Shown one piece after another: positions 49,547 to 64,000 of a stretch of DNA of 64,000 bases. This DNA is from Quercus robur (Eukaryota; Streptophyta; Magnoliopsida; Fagales; Fagaceae): positions 33,476,354 through 33,540,353 of the forward strand of contig NC_065536.1 of NCBI RefSeq assembly GCF_932294415.1, written 5' to 3'. Position 1 is the first letter of the stretch. The number at the start of each line of letters is the position of its first letter. A program made the translations under genes and the position numbers. A model generated the notes under the pieces. That model had not been told where the DNA came from, ran no database searches, and saw only the letters and a program-made list of their open reading frames with translations.

Positions 49547-50421
49547 AAAACATAGGATTTTATATAGGGATGTCAATAATTTAAACCTGCCCCCATGAGT
49601 ACCCGCCCCTAATAGGACAGGTTTTGCCCACACCGCAAAGCAAATGGAGCGGGGATGGGAGTTAACGTTTTCCCCTGAACTCGCCTTGTTTAAATTTTAT
49701 AAGGCATATATAAGTGCCTTAGCTTCCAAACTATAAATTTACGATGTCTTTTGATTTTTTTTTTTTTTAAGGAGTTTATATTTTAAGGTTTTAAATTTAA
49801 ATTTTTAAAATTTAAATTGTTGTATTGTTATGTTTGAATGTTTGTATGTTTTTTTAATACTTGAATTGTTGTATTATTATTCTTTCTTAGAAGGTTTCAT
49901 AATGTTAGAACTTGTTTTTAGATATTTTTCAAGTATTAAATTAAATTTAACTAACTTTTATAAAAACAAAATTGAGTGTGGCAGGGGATGGATACCTGCG
50001 TGTACCCACTAGAACCGGGCCGAGGAAAGAAATTCCACCATTAAGTGAGAGTGGGGGTGGTAGCAAGGAATAGAAAACCCACCATGTAACTCAATGACAC
50101 AACTCCATGATTGAGTTAACATCTAGTTCGAATTTAATAACTATGATTGAATGCTATTCAATATATATATATATATGTTCAGACCAAAAGTTAATATATA
50201 TCTTTCTAGAACAAATGTAAGTTTTAAAAAAAATATATATATATACAATTAATATAATGAATCACATTACAATAACTTTTACACTTATTTCACAATTGGA
50301 ATAATTCAAAAATTGCCACAATAGAAACAATGAATCACACGCAAAAAATATGACAGACCGGAGGAATAATAGAACAAGAATCTAAACTTAATTGATTCAA
50401 GGTATTGAAATTGTGCAAGAA

Positions 50422-51976
<1,555 letters not shown>

Positions 51977-52028
51977 TGAACTAGTTAGATTTGACGAAAT
52001 AAGAGAGCGAGCTAGCTGCTACTTATGC

Positions 52029-52036
52029 TATATATA
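52029..52036 (-). promoter_or_regulatory. TATA box of peroxidase copy 3
   Basis: TATATATA, 53 bases upstream of the start codon, in a promoter region identical by eye to that of copy 2. Confidence 0.65.
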
Positions 52037-52694
52037 AGTTTCAACTTAGAAGAAAGTGCAATGGAGTGAAGATGGAGAATGAAGCTTAAGGCTCACCAAT
52101 TTATAGAGAAGTATGGTATGGTACATTAATTATTAGGGTCACTATGCGATAACGCGTGGAAGCATCAGCTTTAAGTATGTGACCAATTCTCCTTTGATTG
52201 GCGTAAAGTGTCAACGCAATAAACTTAGAAAATTTCCGCATATATCAAAATATGGATAAGTCAAAGATGTATACAATTACAATATCAACTCTGAAAGTTC
52301 TACTGGATGCTGAGTCTTTGGCCGATTGTAATAAATGAGTAAACCCGAAAAATTGTTTATAACTCGAAAATATGGTGCGATTTCTGTACGGATGACGATC
52401 TGTATGGGAAGAGTGGTGTGTTATTTATATTGACGAGTCAGGCACGAAATTTTTACTTATGCGCCGATGCGCTGCCAAATTGTCATTACCCCGTAGCTGC
52501 CTCATGGTCAGACAAGGGTGAAAGAAATTCCCATAAATAAAATGTTATTACCCATTAAATAAAAAGAGAAAAACATTACATAATAAACTTAAATAAACAT
52601 TGCATAATAGACCAGATGCGTAGGAATTTATTGATCAACCAAACTAATGAACATGGCATCTGGTCTGGTTTCTCAAAAAAAAAGAAAAAAAAAA

Positions 52695-53425
52695 GACAGC
52701 AAGAATAGTGGATTCAAGTCTTGAACATTTTCCTTCTCAAAAAATAAATCTCAAACATTTTCGTTAGAAACATCATAAAATGTCAACGGGTATGAGTTAA
52801 TAAAATAAAAAAGAATTTTTTAATCTTTATTATAAATAACATATTCATAGTTTTTTTTATTGTAATTAGTGTTCTTTCAAAACAATATTTATTTTTTCAT
52901 AATTTTTTTTTTGTTTTTTTTTTTTTTTTATGTTATCATGCCTTGTTGTCATGACTAACGAATTTTATTTAGTATTTTTTTTACCAAATTGGGTTGTTCA
53001 TTATTGTAAATGATTAGTATTTCTTTTTCTTTTTGTTTGCTATAATAAACAAAGAGTTAGTTGTGAAAAGAATTAGTATTAAAAAGCTAGTAATCCTAAT
53101 TAAATATATATCCCCAAAAATTTGAATATTTTACAAACATATTACATGAGTTAAAAAAGAAGATCATATAGTTAATCCTTCAAGTACATGGCATGATTAC
53201 ATATACAAAAAATATATATATAATTTTAAAATTTAGGAAAAAAATAAATATTATTTTGAGAGAACACTAATTACAATAATAATAAAAAACTATAAAGATA
53301 TTGATTATAATAAAGAGTAAACAAATATTTTTATTTTATTTTATTGATTTACACTAATTGACACTTTATAATGTTTCTAACGAAAATGTTCAAGATTTGA
53401 ATCCATCATCCTTCTTGTCATAAAT
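52695..53425. mobile_element. MITE with long inverted repeats, unit 3
   Basis: The counterpart of 38950-39685 with small changes in the A- and T-runs. Inverted arms are retained. Confidence 0.65.
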
Positions 53426-54014
53426 TAACTATTGAATTTTATTTATTTATATTCTAAATGTGTGGGTTTTTTTTTTTTTTTTTTTTTTTTAACTTGAAAT
53501 CTCTACTCATTTTAGAATAAATAGTTTTAGTTTCCATTTCTAAACATAAGATCATCATGTCTTAAGGAGAAGAACTTTTCCTTAAAGGGGAAGTTCAATC
53601 CTTGGCACTGGCAACCGTTTTAGCCAGTTTTTGTGGCCAGAGAGTTGTAATTCAAAGCAATATTTAGCCAAAACACTATAGCTGCATTAAGGGTGTTTTG
53701 TATAACCAACATAAACTAAATCCTCAGAGCATTCACATTAGTCTCATCAAATTTTTAGCTAAACTAATCCAAAAAACTTTACTTTTTATAGTTTAGCTAT
53801 CCATATTTTTTATGTAAAAATATCAGACTCAATACTTTATTTCTTTTATAATAAAAATTTTTCTTTAAAGGGAGTGGTGGTCACTTTTTCCATCTTTAGA
53901 GATTTTGCTACATATTTAAAAATGCTATTCGAGGAGCCCAGTTTCCCATATTTGTAAGTTCTCCATGTCTTTCTTAGTCTAGTACTCTTTCTTCTTTATT
54001 TTTTATTCCTTAGG
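53426..54014. other. spacer between MITE and antisense ORF, unit 3
   Basis: Same as 39686-40276, with a shorter T-run at 53467-53490. No LTR is visible. Confidence 0.45.
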
Positions 54015-56321
54015 ATGGGTAGATTTGCTAGTTTAGTAGATACTCCCAAAAAAAGGGAGGCTTTCAAAACTAAGTACCACATCCCTGCCGAGGTCACCAT
54101 AGAACATTGCGAGCTAGGAGATCAATACACCAAAAGATGAACCGAGGACGTAGTTGTCTCGATGATAGCCTTTATAGAAGGCGGGATGAGGATCCCCACG
54201 GATAGGGACATGAGGGACTTTCTTATCTTTTTTAGGCTTTGCCGTACCCAGTGCTCCCCAAACCTCTTTTGGGTAGTGAATAGCGTAGCTCAGTTGAACA
54301 AGAAGATGGGTGTCAACCTCTCTCATCACGATATCAATTGGGTTTATAGCTGTCAGGATAATAAAGACACGGGGTATTACTTTAGAACTAAGGTCATCGC
54401 GGTTAGGTTGAATTCTTGCCTTCTTGAGTCTAACAAGGGCCTAGACAAGGACTTTTTTCTCATCTCGGGGGAACTGGCATGATGGACTTTACTACCTCGT
54501 CACAGACGAAGTTCCAGGTGGGGTAACTAGGGGTTTAGGATTGAGACCTTATATATGTTATATTACACTCCTTTTTTTGTGCTCTTCTTTTATGCGTATG
54601 TTTGTCTGTCTTTAATATTATTATTTTTCTTGGTTCTTTTACAAACAAGAACTTCACCGTGAAGAACATCAACCTAGTGAACGTCCTTGACCTCAACAGG
54701 ATCCTTCGAGGCGAGTTCTTCCTCCATACTGACGGCTAACTCTACCCATATCATCCTCGAGTTCACCCCAATCTCTACTCGCTTCCAATCCCCAAAGCAC
54801 CTCATCAAGGCCAAGAATCCCCGGGTCGCTAGGATTGACGTAGAGGTTGAAGGATTTATGACAGGACCTCCTCTCGAAGGAACCTTTCAAGTCAAACTTA
54901 CTGCTTAACAAGTTGCCCACCTTATTCAGGCCGAGGAGGAACCCAAACCTTCTAAAGGAGAAGAAGAAGAAGCGGTAGCGAAGGAGCTATCATTTGTTGA
55001 TCTTGAGGAGGATTTTGGAGTATTCGATCGATTAGACCTAGCTAAAAGCCCAAAGACCAGCTCAAGAGCTCAGCCTGTTGCATAAGTTAACACCAACCAA
55101 AAGTCTGCAGACATACCTGAAAGGATGGTGATCCAGAAGAGATCCTCTAACCTTCTCACCCTCCTAGAGTCTTACGCAGGAATGGCCCCCTTCGAGGCTC
55201 CTCCTGTGGAGGCCTTCAACCCCTATCCCTCCACGGCCTTCTCTTGCTGAACCCGCCGAGAAGAAAAGAAAAAGGGATAAGAAGCAACATAAAGATCTCG
55301 TGAAGGAGGGGGAAATCCAGGACCAACTTCCCCCTAAGCCAGCTAAAGGAGCCAAGTTTGCTGGGGTTCAACAGAAGAAAAGTGTCTCCGAGGGCTTGAG
55401 TTCTGAAGTTGTCACCGAGGGTTCCCGATTGAAACCTAGAGCTAGATGGTGCCCTTCTCCCTTCGAATGCCTCCATAAGGGATTTTGCTAAGGGGTGGGC
55501 CGGTTATGTGGCCAACTCTATGGAGTAGGCACTCCTTCTTCCCAAGGACATGACCGAGTTGAGGAACCTCAAGAAGCATAAGGTGTTCCTATCCTTCAAA
55601 AGGGACTTAGCACTAGTAAGCTTTCAAATCCTAACTCTTTAGGCCCTTCCCTTGTTACTATGTTTATCTTTTACTAAATAATAAAACTTAAGTTAATCTT
55701 TTCCCACTCTTTTCTCCTTGCTAGGCTGTTTAGACATCTCATGTTGCCAAGGAATGGATGGATCACGCCCTAACTCAGGCTAAAGAAAAGGAGTCAGGGA
55801 GGTTTGCAGCCACTAAAGCTCAGGCTTAGGCCAAGAAGAAGGCCAAGGAGAACCTCATCCGACTGACTAAGTGTGAGAAGGCCAAGAAAAGTGCGAAGGC
55901 TGCTGTGGCCAGGTTTGAGAAGCAGGCCTAGGAGCAATGCGGTCATCTTTGGAAGGCAGATGAACAATTGTCCCGTGCCAGGGAAAATATTGAAGCCTTA
56001 AAAAAAGTGCTAGAAGGCAAACAGGTAAAGCTGGGGAAGGCTGACAACCGGCCTATGAGCTGGGAAAAAAATGAAATCGAGGCAAAACTTCAAGTTCAAC
56101 TAAAAGAGGTTAGCCGAAGGTTCTGCCAGCAGTTTTGGGCTGAGGCTTTGAATGCAGCTGAAGTGAGCCTTTCTTTGGAGCTAAGGAATCCAGAGAAGAT
56201 CGTTTTTCCTCCTACACTAAGAATTAAAGAGGCTAGCTCATCTACTTTAGACACTAGCTCATCTATTCCAACTGAAGGTTGGCAAAATGAGGGGGAGGCC
56301 AAGAAGGAGGCTGAGAAGTAG
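54015..56321 (+). pseudogene. antisense extra ORF (aORF) of Tat element, unit 3
   Basis: Same length (2307 bp) and intron positions as in unit 2. It shares the early TGA, the G-run frameshift and the last-exon TAG codons, but has GAG where unit 2 has TAG near 41250 (unit 3 about 54988), so it is the slightly less damaged copy. The coiled-coil C-terminal exon is preserved. Confidence 0.72.
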
Positions 56322-56619
56322 GGGTTAGGAAGATAGAATTAAGTTATTTTTGTAATAGGACTTGTGACTATACAACTTGCTTTCCTTACAAGATCTCTTG
56401 AATTATAATTCCTCATCCAACAATTAATGACAATTGCTTCTCTCTTTTTCTTTTTTCTTTTTTCTTTTTTTACATGGTAAGTATATGCGATGTACTTTTT
56501 ATTTTATTTTTATTTTATTATTAGTAGTAGCCAAGGAATAATTGGCCAAGGATATCACAAACATCTTAAAGGGCTAGAAACCACTCTAAATCCTAGGTCC
56601 TTATGAGGAGTTTAAACAA

Positions 56620-57039
56620 ACCGAGGGTTTTCTTAACTTTATAAAAACTGATTTAAACAAGGTAGGTGACCTGTGGAGTCGAACTTAGCCGAGGTTTTTC
56701 TTAACCCTTTAGCTTAGTCAAGAATTCATTTACCCAAGGCAAGTGACTCGAGGAGTTGAACCTAGCCGAGGTTCTATTTAATCATTTATTTTAATCAAGA
56801 ATTAATTTACTCAAGGTAGGTGACCCAAAAAGTCGAGCATTGCCGATGATCTATTTAATCCTATACTTTAATTAGGAATTAATTTACCCAAGACAGGTGA
56901 CCCGAAGAGTTGAACCTAACCAAGGTACTATTTAATCCTTTACTTTAACCAGGAATTAATTTACCCAAGGCAGGTGACTTAAGAAGTCGAACCTAGTTGA
57001 GGTTCTGTTTAATCCTTTATTTTAATCAAGGATTGATAG
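56620..57039. repeat. ~77-bp tandem repeats between aORF and pol, unit 3
   Basis: Same copy number as in unit 2, with a few private substitutions. Copy number has not changed since the duplication. Confidence 0.85.
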
Positions 57040-57153
57040 AGGGGCTGGCCCTTGCTACTCTAGATTTGAATTTAGATCATAATAGGCTTAGTAGTAGTAA
57101 CACATCAAGAGAAAATTTAAACCCAAAAATAGCATGACTAGCATCAGCTCTTA

Positions 57154-60100
57154 TTAATAGTAATATCTACGCAAGTTATTTACATTCCATGGCTGAAGGA
57201 GTGGGTTTTCGTCTAAGTCCTCCAGGCAATAAGCCCTAGTTCCTACCATTAATATGACTCAGTAGGGCCTTTCCCAGTTGGGACCCAGCTTCCCCCATGT
57301 AAGGTTTTTCATGTTTCCCACGACTCTTCTCAAGACCAGGTCCCTAGGCACGAAGGTTCTTATCTTGATGTCCTTATCATACCCTTGACTGAGTTCTTGT
57401 TAGTAATGAGCCAACTTGATGATGGCAACTTCTCTCCTTTCTTCAATCATATCTAGGCCGGTAGAGAAGAGTTGCTCATTTCTATTGTTGTTAAATTGGT
57501 CGGTCCTCATCGTCTAGAACCCCGTCTCCAAAGGGATAACTACCTCAGAGCCGTACATCATAGAAAAGGGAGTTTCACCTGTCGACCTCTTTGGCATGAT
57601 GCGATATGCCCATAAAACGTGAGGTAGCTTGTCCACCCACCTACCCTTAGCCTCATCAAATCTTTTCTTCAAAACATCCACTATAACCTTTTTGGTAGCT
57701 TCGACCTATCCGTTGCTTTGTGGGTAGGCTGCCGTGGAATACTTGTTCCTTATCCCTAAGTTAGAATAGTATCTTCGGAAGGCTTTATTGTCAAATTAGA
57801 GTCCGTTATCCGAGATAAGATTGTGTGGCATGCCAAATTTGGTGACAATGTTACGATAGAAAAACCTCTTTGCGTCTTGGTCACGGAAGTTAGAGAGGGG
57901 TTCTACTTTATCCCATTTTGTGAAATAATCGATCCTGATGAGGAGCCACCTTTGGTTTCCAGGTTCCTTTGAGAATGGTCTCACAATGTCTAGTCCCCAC
58001 TGTGCGAAAAGCTACAGGCTACAAAGAGAGTTAAGGGCCCTTCCTGGCTAATGGATGTTCGGGGCATACCTCTGGCATTGGTCACTTTTCTTGACGAATT
58101 CTTGAGCAGATTTCTGTATGCTGGGCCAATAATACCCTTGAGTTAGAGCCTTGTGTGACAAAGACCGTCCTCTAGTGTGGCTACCACAAACACCTTCATG
58201 AAGTTTTTCCAATTGAGTTTCTACTACCTCAAGATTGACACATAGCAGGTAAGGCCTGAATAAGAGCGTTTGTACAACTTTTGTTCCTCGGAAAGCCAAT
58301 ACCGTGGTGCTGTCCTCTAAATCTTCTCGGCCTCAGTTCTATCCTCGAGTAGTGTCCTATACTTAGTGAATGACACCAATGGGTCCATCCAATTTGGATT
58401 GACATGTACCGTGTTTACTGTTACTGGAGTATGGTTGTCATGACTAGGAGTTGTCAAATTTTCCACCATTATTATCCTTGATAGGCTTTCTCCTATGGAA
58501 GTGGTCGTGGTTGCTAATGAATCAGCATGAATGTTCTTGCTCTATGGAAAAGGTTCCAGAGCTGGCCTGTAGCTGTTTAACCTGGCCCAAATATCACTGC
58601 ATTCTTTGATCCTTGGCCTCAAACTCTCCGCGTGGACCTGCCTCACTATCAACCTTAAGTCACAGAAAACACTAACAGATTCCCCCCCCCCCCTCGAGGT
58701 TTTTGACAGAGTTCAAGCCGACCTTGAAGGCTTTGTACTCTGCTTTATTGTTGGTGGCCAAGAAGTCCAATATCAAGGATTTCTCAATAGTGATATGTTC
58801 TGGGGAGATCATGACTATTCCAATCCCTGAGCTCCTTTTATTAGCGACCTCATCCACATACAACTCCTAATATGGAAAAAGCGATGCTTCAACAGACATT
58901 ACTTCTTTGTCTAGCCTACCATACTCTTCGTTCTCTCCCTTCTCTGCTCCCTCAGTGAACTCTGCCACCAGGTCGGCCAAGACCTGCCCTTTTATGGCTG
59001 CCTGAGAGAGATATTTGATGTCAAACGCTATAGAATGGTCCCCCACTTCGCCACTCTCCATGTGAAGTCTGATTTCTAGAGTAGAGCTTACAAGGGTAGT
59101 TTAGTAAGGACGATAACTTTGTGGGCTTGGAAATAATGGGGAAGCTTCTTTGTAGTGTGTATGATGATTAGGATGGCCTTTTCCAAAAGAAGATACCGTG
59201 TTTCCGCTTCTTGGAGGAACATACTTACATGATAGACAGGCTTTTACACCCCTTCCTCTGTTTGAATCAAAACTAGACTCTTAGCATGGGTCGTGATTGT
59301 GACATAGGCATACAAGACTTCCTCTTTTTCGGGTCTAAACAAGATTTAGGGGTGAGCCAGATAGCTTTTTAGTTCCTCAAAAGCCTTGTCGCATTCCTTG
59401 TTCCAAGCAAAGTCCTTCCATTTATGCAGCAATTGGAAGAATGGTCTACATCGGTTGGCCAACCAAGATATAAATCTATTTAGAGTGTCTATCATTCCAG
59501 TCAGGTGATATACCTCATTCAGATTTTGAGCTGGGTGTAGATTGTGGATTGCCTTTATCTGATCAAGGTTGACCTCTATTCCTTCGTCGGTAATCATATA
59601 ACCCAAGAACTTTCCAAATCCTGCCCCGAAGGAACATTTAGAAGCATTCAAATGCAGCTTATACTTCCTCAGGACTGAGAAGACCTTGTCCAAGTCTGCC
59701 AAATGTTTAGATACTTCCTTACTCCTCACCACCATGTCATCTATGTAGGCCTCCACATTTTTCCCCAATTGAGCTTCGAACATTCTGATCATCGTCCTCT
59801 GATAAGTAGATCCAGAGTTCTTCAAACCGAATGACATCACTCAATAATGATAATTTCTGGTTGGCGTGAGGAAAGCAGTCTTTTCGTGGTCAGATAATGC
59901 TAATGGGATTTGATGATAGCCTTGAAAAGCATCTATAAAGCTCATCCGAGGATGGTTGAAGGTTGCATCAACAAGCTAATCGATCCTCGGGACTGGGAAA
60001 GGATCATTAGGGCAGGCTCCATTAAGGTCAGTGAAATCCACACAAACTCTCCATTTGCCCATCTTCTTCTTGATAACAATGGTGGTAGCCAGCCATTCGA

Positions 60101-62569
60101 GATAAAAGACCTCCTTGATAGCCCCTACCTTTTTTAGCTTGTTGACCTCTTCTTTCACCGCATCAGCATGCTCCTCAGAGTAATGCCGAGGTTGTTGCTT
60201 CCTCGGTGCTACTGCCGAGTTTACATTTAGGTGATGGCATATAAAATCTGGCTTAACCTCCGGGGCTTCATACATACTCCATGCAAAAACATCCAGGTTA
60301 TTTCTTAGGAAGGCCAACAGTTGAACCCTCTCGGCTAGTAGTAGTTATGTCCCTACCTAGAAATACTTCTTGTCCGACCCGAAAAGCAGTTTCTCTAACT
60401 CTTCACACTGTACATTGGCTTTCATTATCTCATCTGGGGCCCTAGCCTTATCAGTAATTGATTACTATGATGTGGGGTTGGGTCCAAGTGATTAATCTAC
60501 AATGTTTAATATCTCACAACTGCAACCATGCACTGCCTTGCCAGAATTTGGCATCCCAGAAATTCATTGACACGCCTTTCCGTTGGGTACTTCGATTTTA
60601 CATGTAGAGTGGAGGAAATAGCACCTATAGCATGAAGCCAAGGCCTTGCCAAAATAGTCGTGTAAGGAAAGTAGGCATCCACAACAACGAAGTCCACTTT
60701 AACTACCTCATTTCCTGTCTATACTGACAACCTAATCATCCCTTTAGGGGCCACTATCTTTCTATCAAACCTGACTAAAAGGACATTATATTTTTTGTGG
60801 TCCTTATGCTTTAAACCTAGTTTCTTGTACAAGTCAGGGTACATGATTTCAGCCTCACTCCCTAGTCTACCATCACTCTTTTCACATCAAAACCCCCTAA
60901 TTCGGAGTGTGACCACAAGGGCATTGTCATAGGGCTAGAAAGTTCCCACCTTATCAACCTCGGAAAAGCCCAAGATTGGCTCATCCTCACTCTTCCTCTG
61001 TTTGGATTCCCGGTGATCTTCTCCAACCGCACCCTATGGAGAGATAGTCATTATCCCGTACGAGGGGGCAATCTCCCTTCTTGGAGAGACAAAAATGATA
61101 TTGATGGTCCCCAAGGGCGGGCGTGGTGCCATGGCCCTCTTAAGACCAGAGCCTAACTGCTCACCCTGCCCAAAAGGTTAATGCATGAACTTCTTCAATT
61201 TTCCCGCTTTGATCAACTAATTCAATAAATCATACAGGGTCCTATATTCCTCGGTTGTGTGGCCTCGATCCTGATGATACTAACAATATAGGCTTTGATT
61301 TCGTTTGGTGGGATCCTCACCTATCTTGTTTGGCCACTTAAAATAGGGCTCATTTTTTATCTTCTCCAACACTCAGTATACAGGCTCCTTGAATATAGAG
61401 TTTGTTGCCTGGGTATTGTGCTAGAGTGCCTGGTTGAAAAACTCTCTCCTCGGCCTACTAAGGCCGAAAAGATTAGGCTGAGGGTCTCTCTGCTCAGGCG
61501 TAAATACTTTAGTCTTTCTTTTACCTTGGACTTGGTCATGTTCCACCGTTTTATACTACTCTATCATATCCATTGACTAGTGCATATCTTGCACAGGCTT
61601 CATAGTAAAGGACTTTCTTAAGTCCGATTTCATAGGGAGCTCCACTTTAAAGGTGTGGACCGCCACGTCTTCAAAATCCCCATCAATTTCATTAAAGAGC
61701 TCCCAATATCTGTCTGAAATTGTCTTTAAGGACTCTCCCTCTCTCATGGCCATAGAGAGCAAGGAATCCAAAGGACTGGGAACTCTACTGCACGTAACAA
61801 ATCTGGCATCAAACGCCCTTGACAATCCTTCGTATGACCTTATGGACCCTGCTTCCAACCCATCAAACCATCTCAGGGTCGTGGGGCCGAGGCTCAATGA
61901 AAAAACCTTACACATGAGGACCTCGTTTATGGAGTGAATGGCCATTCTCTATTTGAAATGACTCACATGCTCTACTGGGTCTGTTTTACCACTGTAAATT
62001 ATAAAGGCCGTAAATTATAAAGGGTGGCTGGGTAAAGTGGTGGGTGAGCTCTACGTCCTAAATATAACTAGTAAACGGTGACCGAGAGATTTGGCGCAAG
62101 GCCTTACTCATGGCATCACCCCCCCAAGTTACCTTAGGGAGGTGTCCTATTCCTTCTATGAGGGTGCCTTTCTTCCCTCACTGAATGAGAGGGTGCTCCA
62201 TGAATACTGCTTCGTGGGCTTCTCGTTCTCCTTCTATAACTCCGCTCATCTCCTAAGCTAGAGCTTGAGCTTGGTGAAGGGCTTTTATGCTTCCTTATAT
62301 GCACCCTTTTGACGAATCCACTGCCACAAATTACGAGCTTCCACTCTCAAATCAAGCATCTCTTGGTCCCCTAGGGTGTGCCTTGAGGAAACGGAATGGC
62401 TTCGACTTATATGTTCAGAGCAAACAGGTGTAGCCCTTATGCTGGGAGAATGGGATAGCGGTTGGTCCCTTCTAAGCTCCATATTCACAAAATCCTCCCT
62501 GCGTGTGGATCCCACTAACTCCTATCCTTCACTTTAAGCAACAATTCTACTTTTTCCCGAGTTTGCCAT
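57154..62569 (-). pseudogene. Tat-lineage gypsy gag-pol, unit 3
   Basis: Domains as in unit 2: gag 61577-61945, protease 60506-60697, RT 59976-60317 and 59346-59840, RNase H 58672-58863, integrase zinc finger 58048-58299, integrase core about 57540-57984, and natural end TAA 57154-57156. An extra TAG inside the RT (at about 59975-59977, where unit 2 keeps Gln) is private to this unit. The TGA before the FGLKN motif and the integrase stops are shared with unit 2. Confidence 0.93.
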
Positions 62570-62609
62570 TTCTTAATTACTCGAAACTATGAATAGGGAT
62601 AGATGACCT

Positions 62610-62628
62610 TTCCCACAGGCAACACCAA
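62610..62628 (-). promoter_or_regulatory. gypsy primer binding site remnant, unit 3
   Basis: Same 19-base sequence as in units 1 and 2, adjacent to the LTR end. Confidence 0.6.
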
Positions 62629-62629
62629 T

Positions 62630-63284
62630 TGTAGAGGGCAAAACTTAGGGCCCAATCCAGTTGGAATAAGACTAGGTTTAGGAAATAGGCCCAATACAAC
62701 TAATTTGTAGAGGTGGATGGTCAAGGTCAACCTTTTAAACCTTGGTAGCCTTGGTCTAATAATTTGAGAAAGAGGGTTGGCAAAAATATAATTTAAGCTA
62801 AGAATTACGCCAAGGAAAAGAGAAATTCTTACTTAATATAGCTGTTTGAATTGCATCTCAACCCTCCACTTGGATGGTCGTTGATCTCTCCTTAGATACT
62901 TATCCCATCACTACCTTACTGGTGGCAGTAGAGTAGGTTGCAGGTTTTGGGGGCACTATTCAAGGGTCATTCTACCATTAATGCGGCAAGTTGGGTTGGT
63001 ATGATGCATAAAATGTGGAGGTGATGGGTGTTTTATCTAGAAGCTTCCCCCTTCCCTTGCCTGCACGCCACAACTTCCTTCCTCAGTTTTCAACCTTATA
63101 GCCTCAATGGTTTGTCTCTAGTCTCTCAAGGAGTATCTGCTCCTCGAGCGAACCTCCCTCCTTGGTTTCCATGACTAGACTATCCTGATTGTACAGAGTC
63201 TAATTTGATGACTAGTTAGGCCTAGTTGCATCTCGGGTTGATTCCACTCGATGATCCACTTTCTTTGGGCATCCTCCTCCCACA
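62630..63284 (-). repeat. Tat gypsy LTR, unit 3 (655 bp)
   Basis: Same ends and length as the other two LTRs. It shares several variants with unit 1 against unit 2. Its outer end joins AAAACATAGG of unit 4 directly. Confidence 0.8.
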
Positions 63285-64000
63285 AAAACATAGGATTTTA
63301 TATAGGGATGTCAATAATTTAAACCTGCCCCCATGAGTACCCACCCCTAATAGGACAGGTTTTGCCCACACCGCAAAGCAAATGGAGCGGGGATGGGAGT
63401 TAACATTTTCCCCTGAACTCGCCTTGTTTAAATTTTATAAGGCATATATAAGTGCCTTAGCTTCCAAACTATAAATTTACGATGTCTTTTGATTTTTTTT
63501 TTTTTTAAGGAGTTTATATTTTAAGGTTTTAAATTTAAATTTTTAAAATTTAAATTGTTGTATTGTTATGTTTGAATGTTTGTATGTTTTTTAATACTTG
63601 AATTGTTGTATTATTATTCTTTCTTAGAAGGTTTCATAATGTTAGAACTTGTTTTTAGATATTTTTCAAGTATTAAATTAAATTTTACTAACTTTTATAT
63701 AAACAAAATTGAGTGTGGCAGGGGATGGATACCTGCGTGTACCCACTAGAACCGGGCCGGGGAAAGAAATTCCGCCATTAAGTGAGAGTGGGGGTGGTAG
63801 CAAGGAATAGAAAACCCACCATGTAACTCAATGACACAACTCCATGATTGAGTTAACATCTAGTTCGAATTTAATAACTATGATTGAATGCTATTCAATA
63901 TATATATATATATATATATGTTCAGACCAAAAGTTAATATATATCTTTCTAGAACAAATGTAAGTTTTAAAAAAAAATATATATATATACAATTAATATA
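63285..64000. repeat. tandem array unit 4 (start only)
   Basis: 716 bases colinear with the first part of units 2 and 3 (the peroxidase 3' flank), including the TA microsatellite near 63898-63919. The window ends before the expected peroxidase stop codon, so a fourth peroxidase copy very likely follows at once. Confidence 0.9.

Overview
The window is eukaryotic nuclear DNA from a flowering plant, very probably a woody eudicot. The evidence is spliced genes with GT/AG introns, class III peroxidase, GH28 polygalacturonase and F-box/FIST genes, Copia and Tat-lineage Ty3/gypsy retrotransposons, hAT and PIF/Harbinger-like elements, a tRNA-derived SINE and AT-rich intergenic DNA. A Fagales-like genome would fit, but that is only a guess. 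No bacterial operon, CRISPR array, tRNA or rRNA gene was seen.

Left part (1-28,678) is mostly decayed genes and mobile elements. A four-exon polygalacturonase (660-2789, minus) keeps every catalytic motif but has two in-frame TAG codons; it lies between two inverted arrays of a degenerate ~30-bp repeat. A complete Copia element (5182-10431) has 434-bp LTRs and a CAGTT target duplication. A partial F-box/FIST gene (about 10890-15952, minus) carries a SINE and nested Harbinger-like elements in its introns. Next come an inverted-repeat composite (16564-20554), an F-box exon relic, a Harbinger-like element that captured a G-type lectin receptor kinase exon (21050-22448), a deletion-fused peroxidase relic with a tiny poly(A) retroposon in its leader (about 23156-24170), and an hAT element with an exact 8-bp target duplication (24809-27265).

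Right part (28,679-64,000) is a head-to-tail tandem array of a ~13.74-kb unit. Each unit joins one class III peroxidase gene, of the lignin-forming anionic type, to a Tat-lineage Ty3/gypsy element on the same (minus) strand that has a single LTR. Unit 1 (28679-35795) lost about 6.58 kb internally; units 2 (35796-49546) and 3 (49547-63284) are complete; unit 4 starts at 63285 and leaves the window. All three peroxidase genes inside the window have intact 320-residue frames; copies 2 and 3 appear to encode the same protein. The gypsy gag-pol frame carries shared nonsense codons, and units 2 and 3 also hold an opposite-strand, intron-containing extra ORF (aORF) and ~77-bp tandem repeats between that ORF and pol.

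The main biological message is amplification of a secreted peroxidase gene as a passenger of a repeat unit whose junction coincides with the outer end of a retrotransposon LTR. Unit-to-unit variants show a mosaic pattern that suggests unequal crossing-over or gene conversion. The peroxidases would act in the cell wall or apoplast, oxidising phenolics with hydrogen peroxide; the polygalacturonase would have acted on pectin. The mobile-element genes are almost all dead copies.
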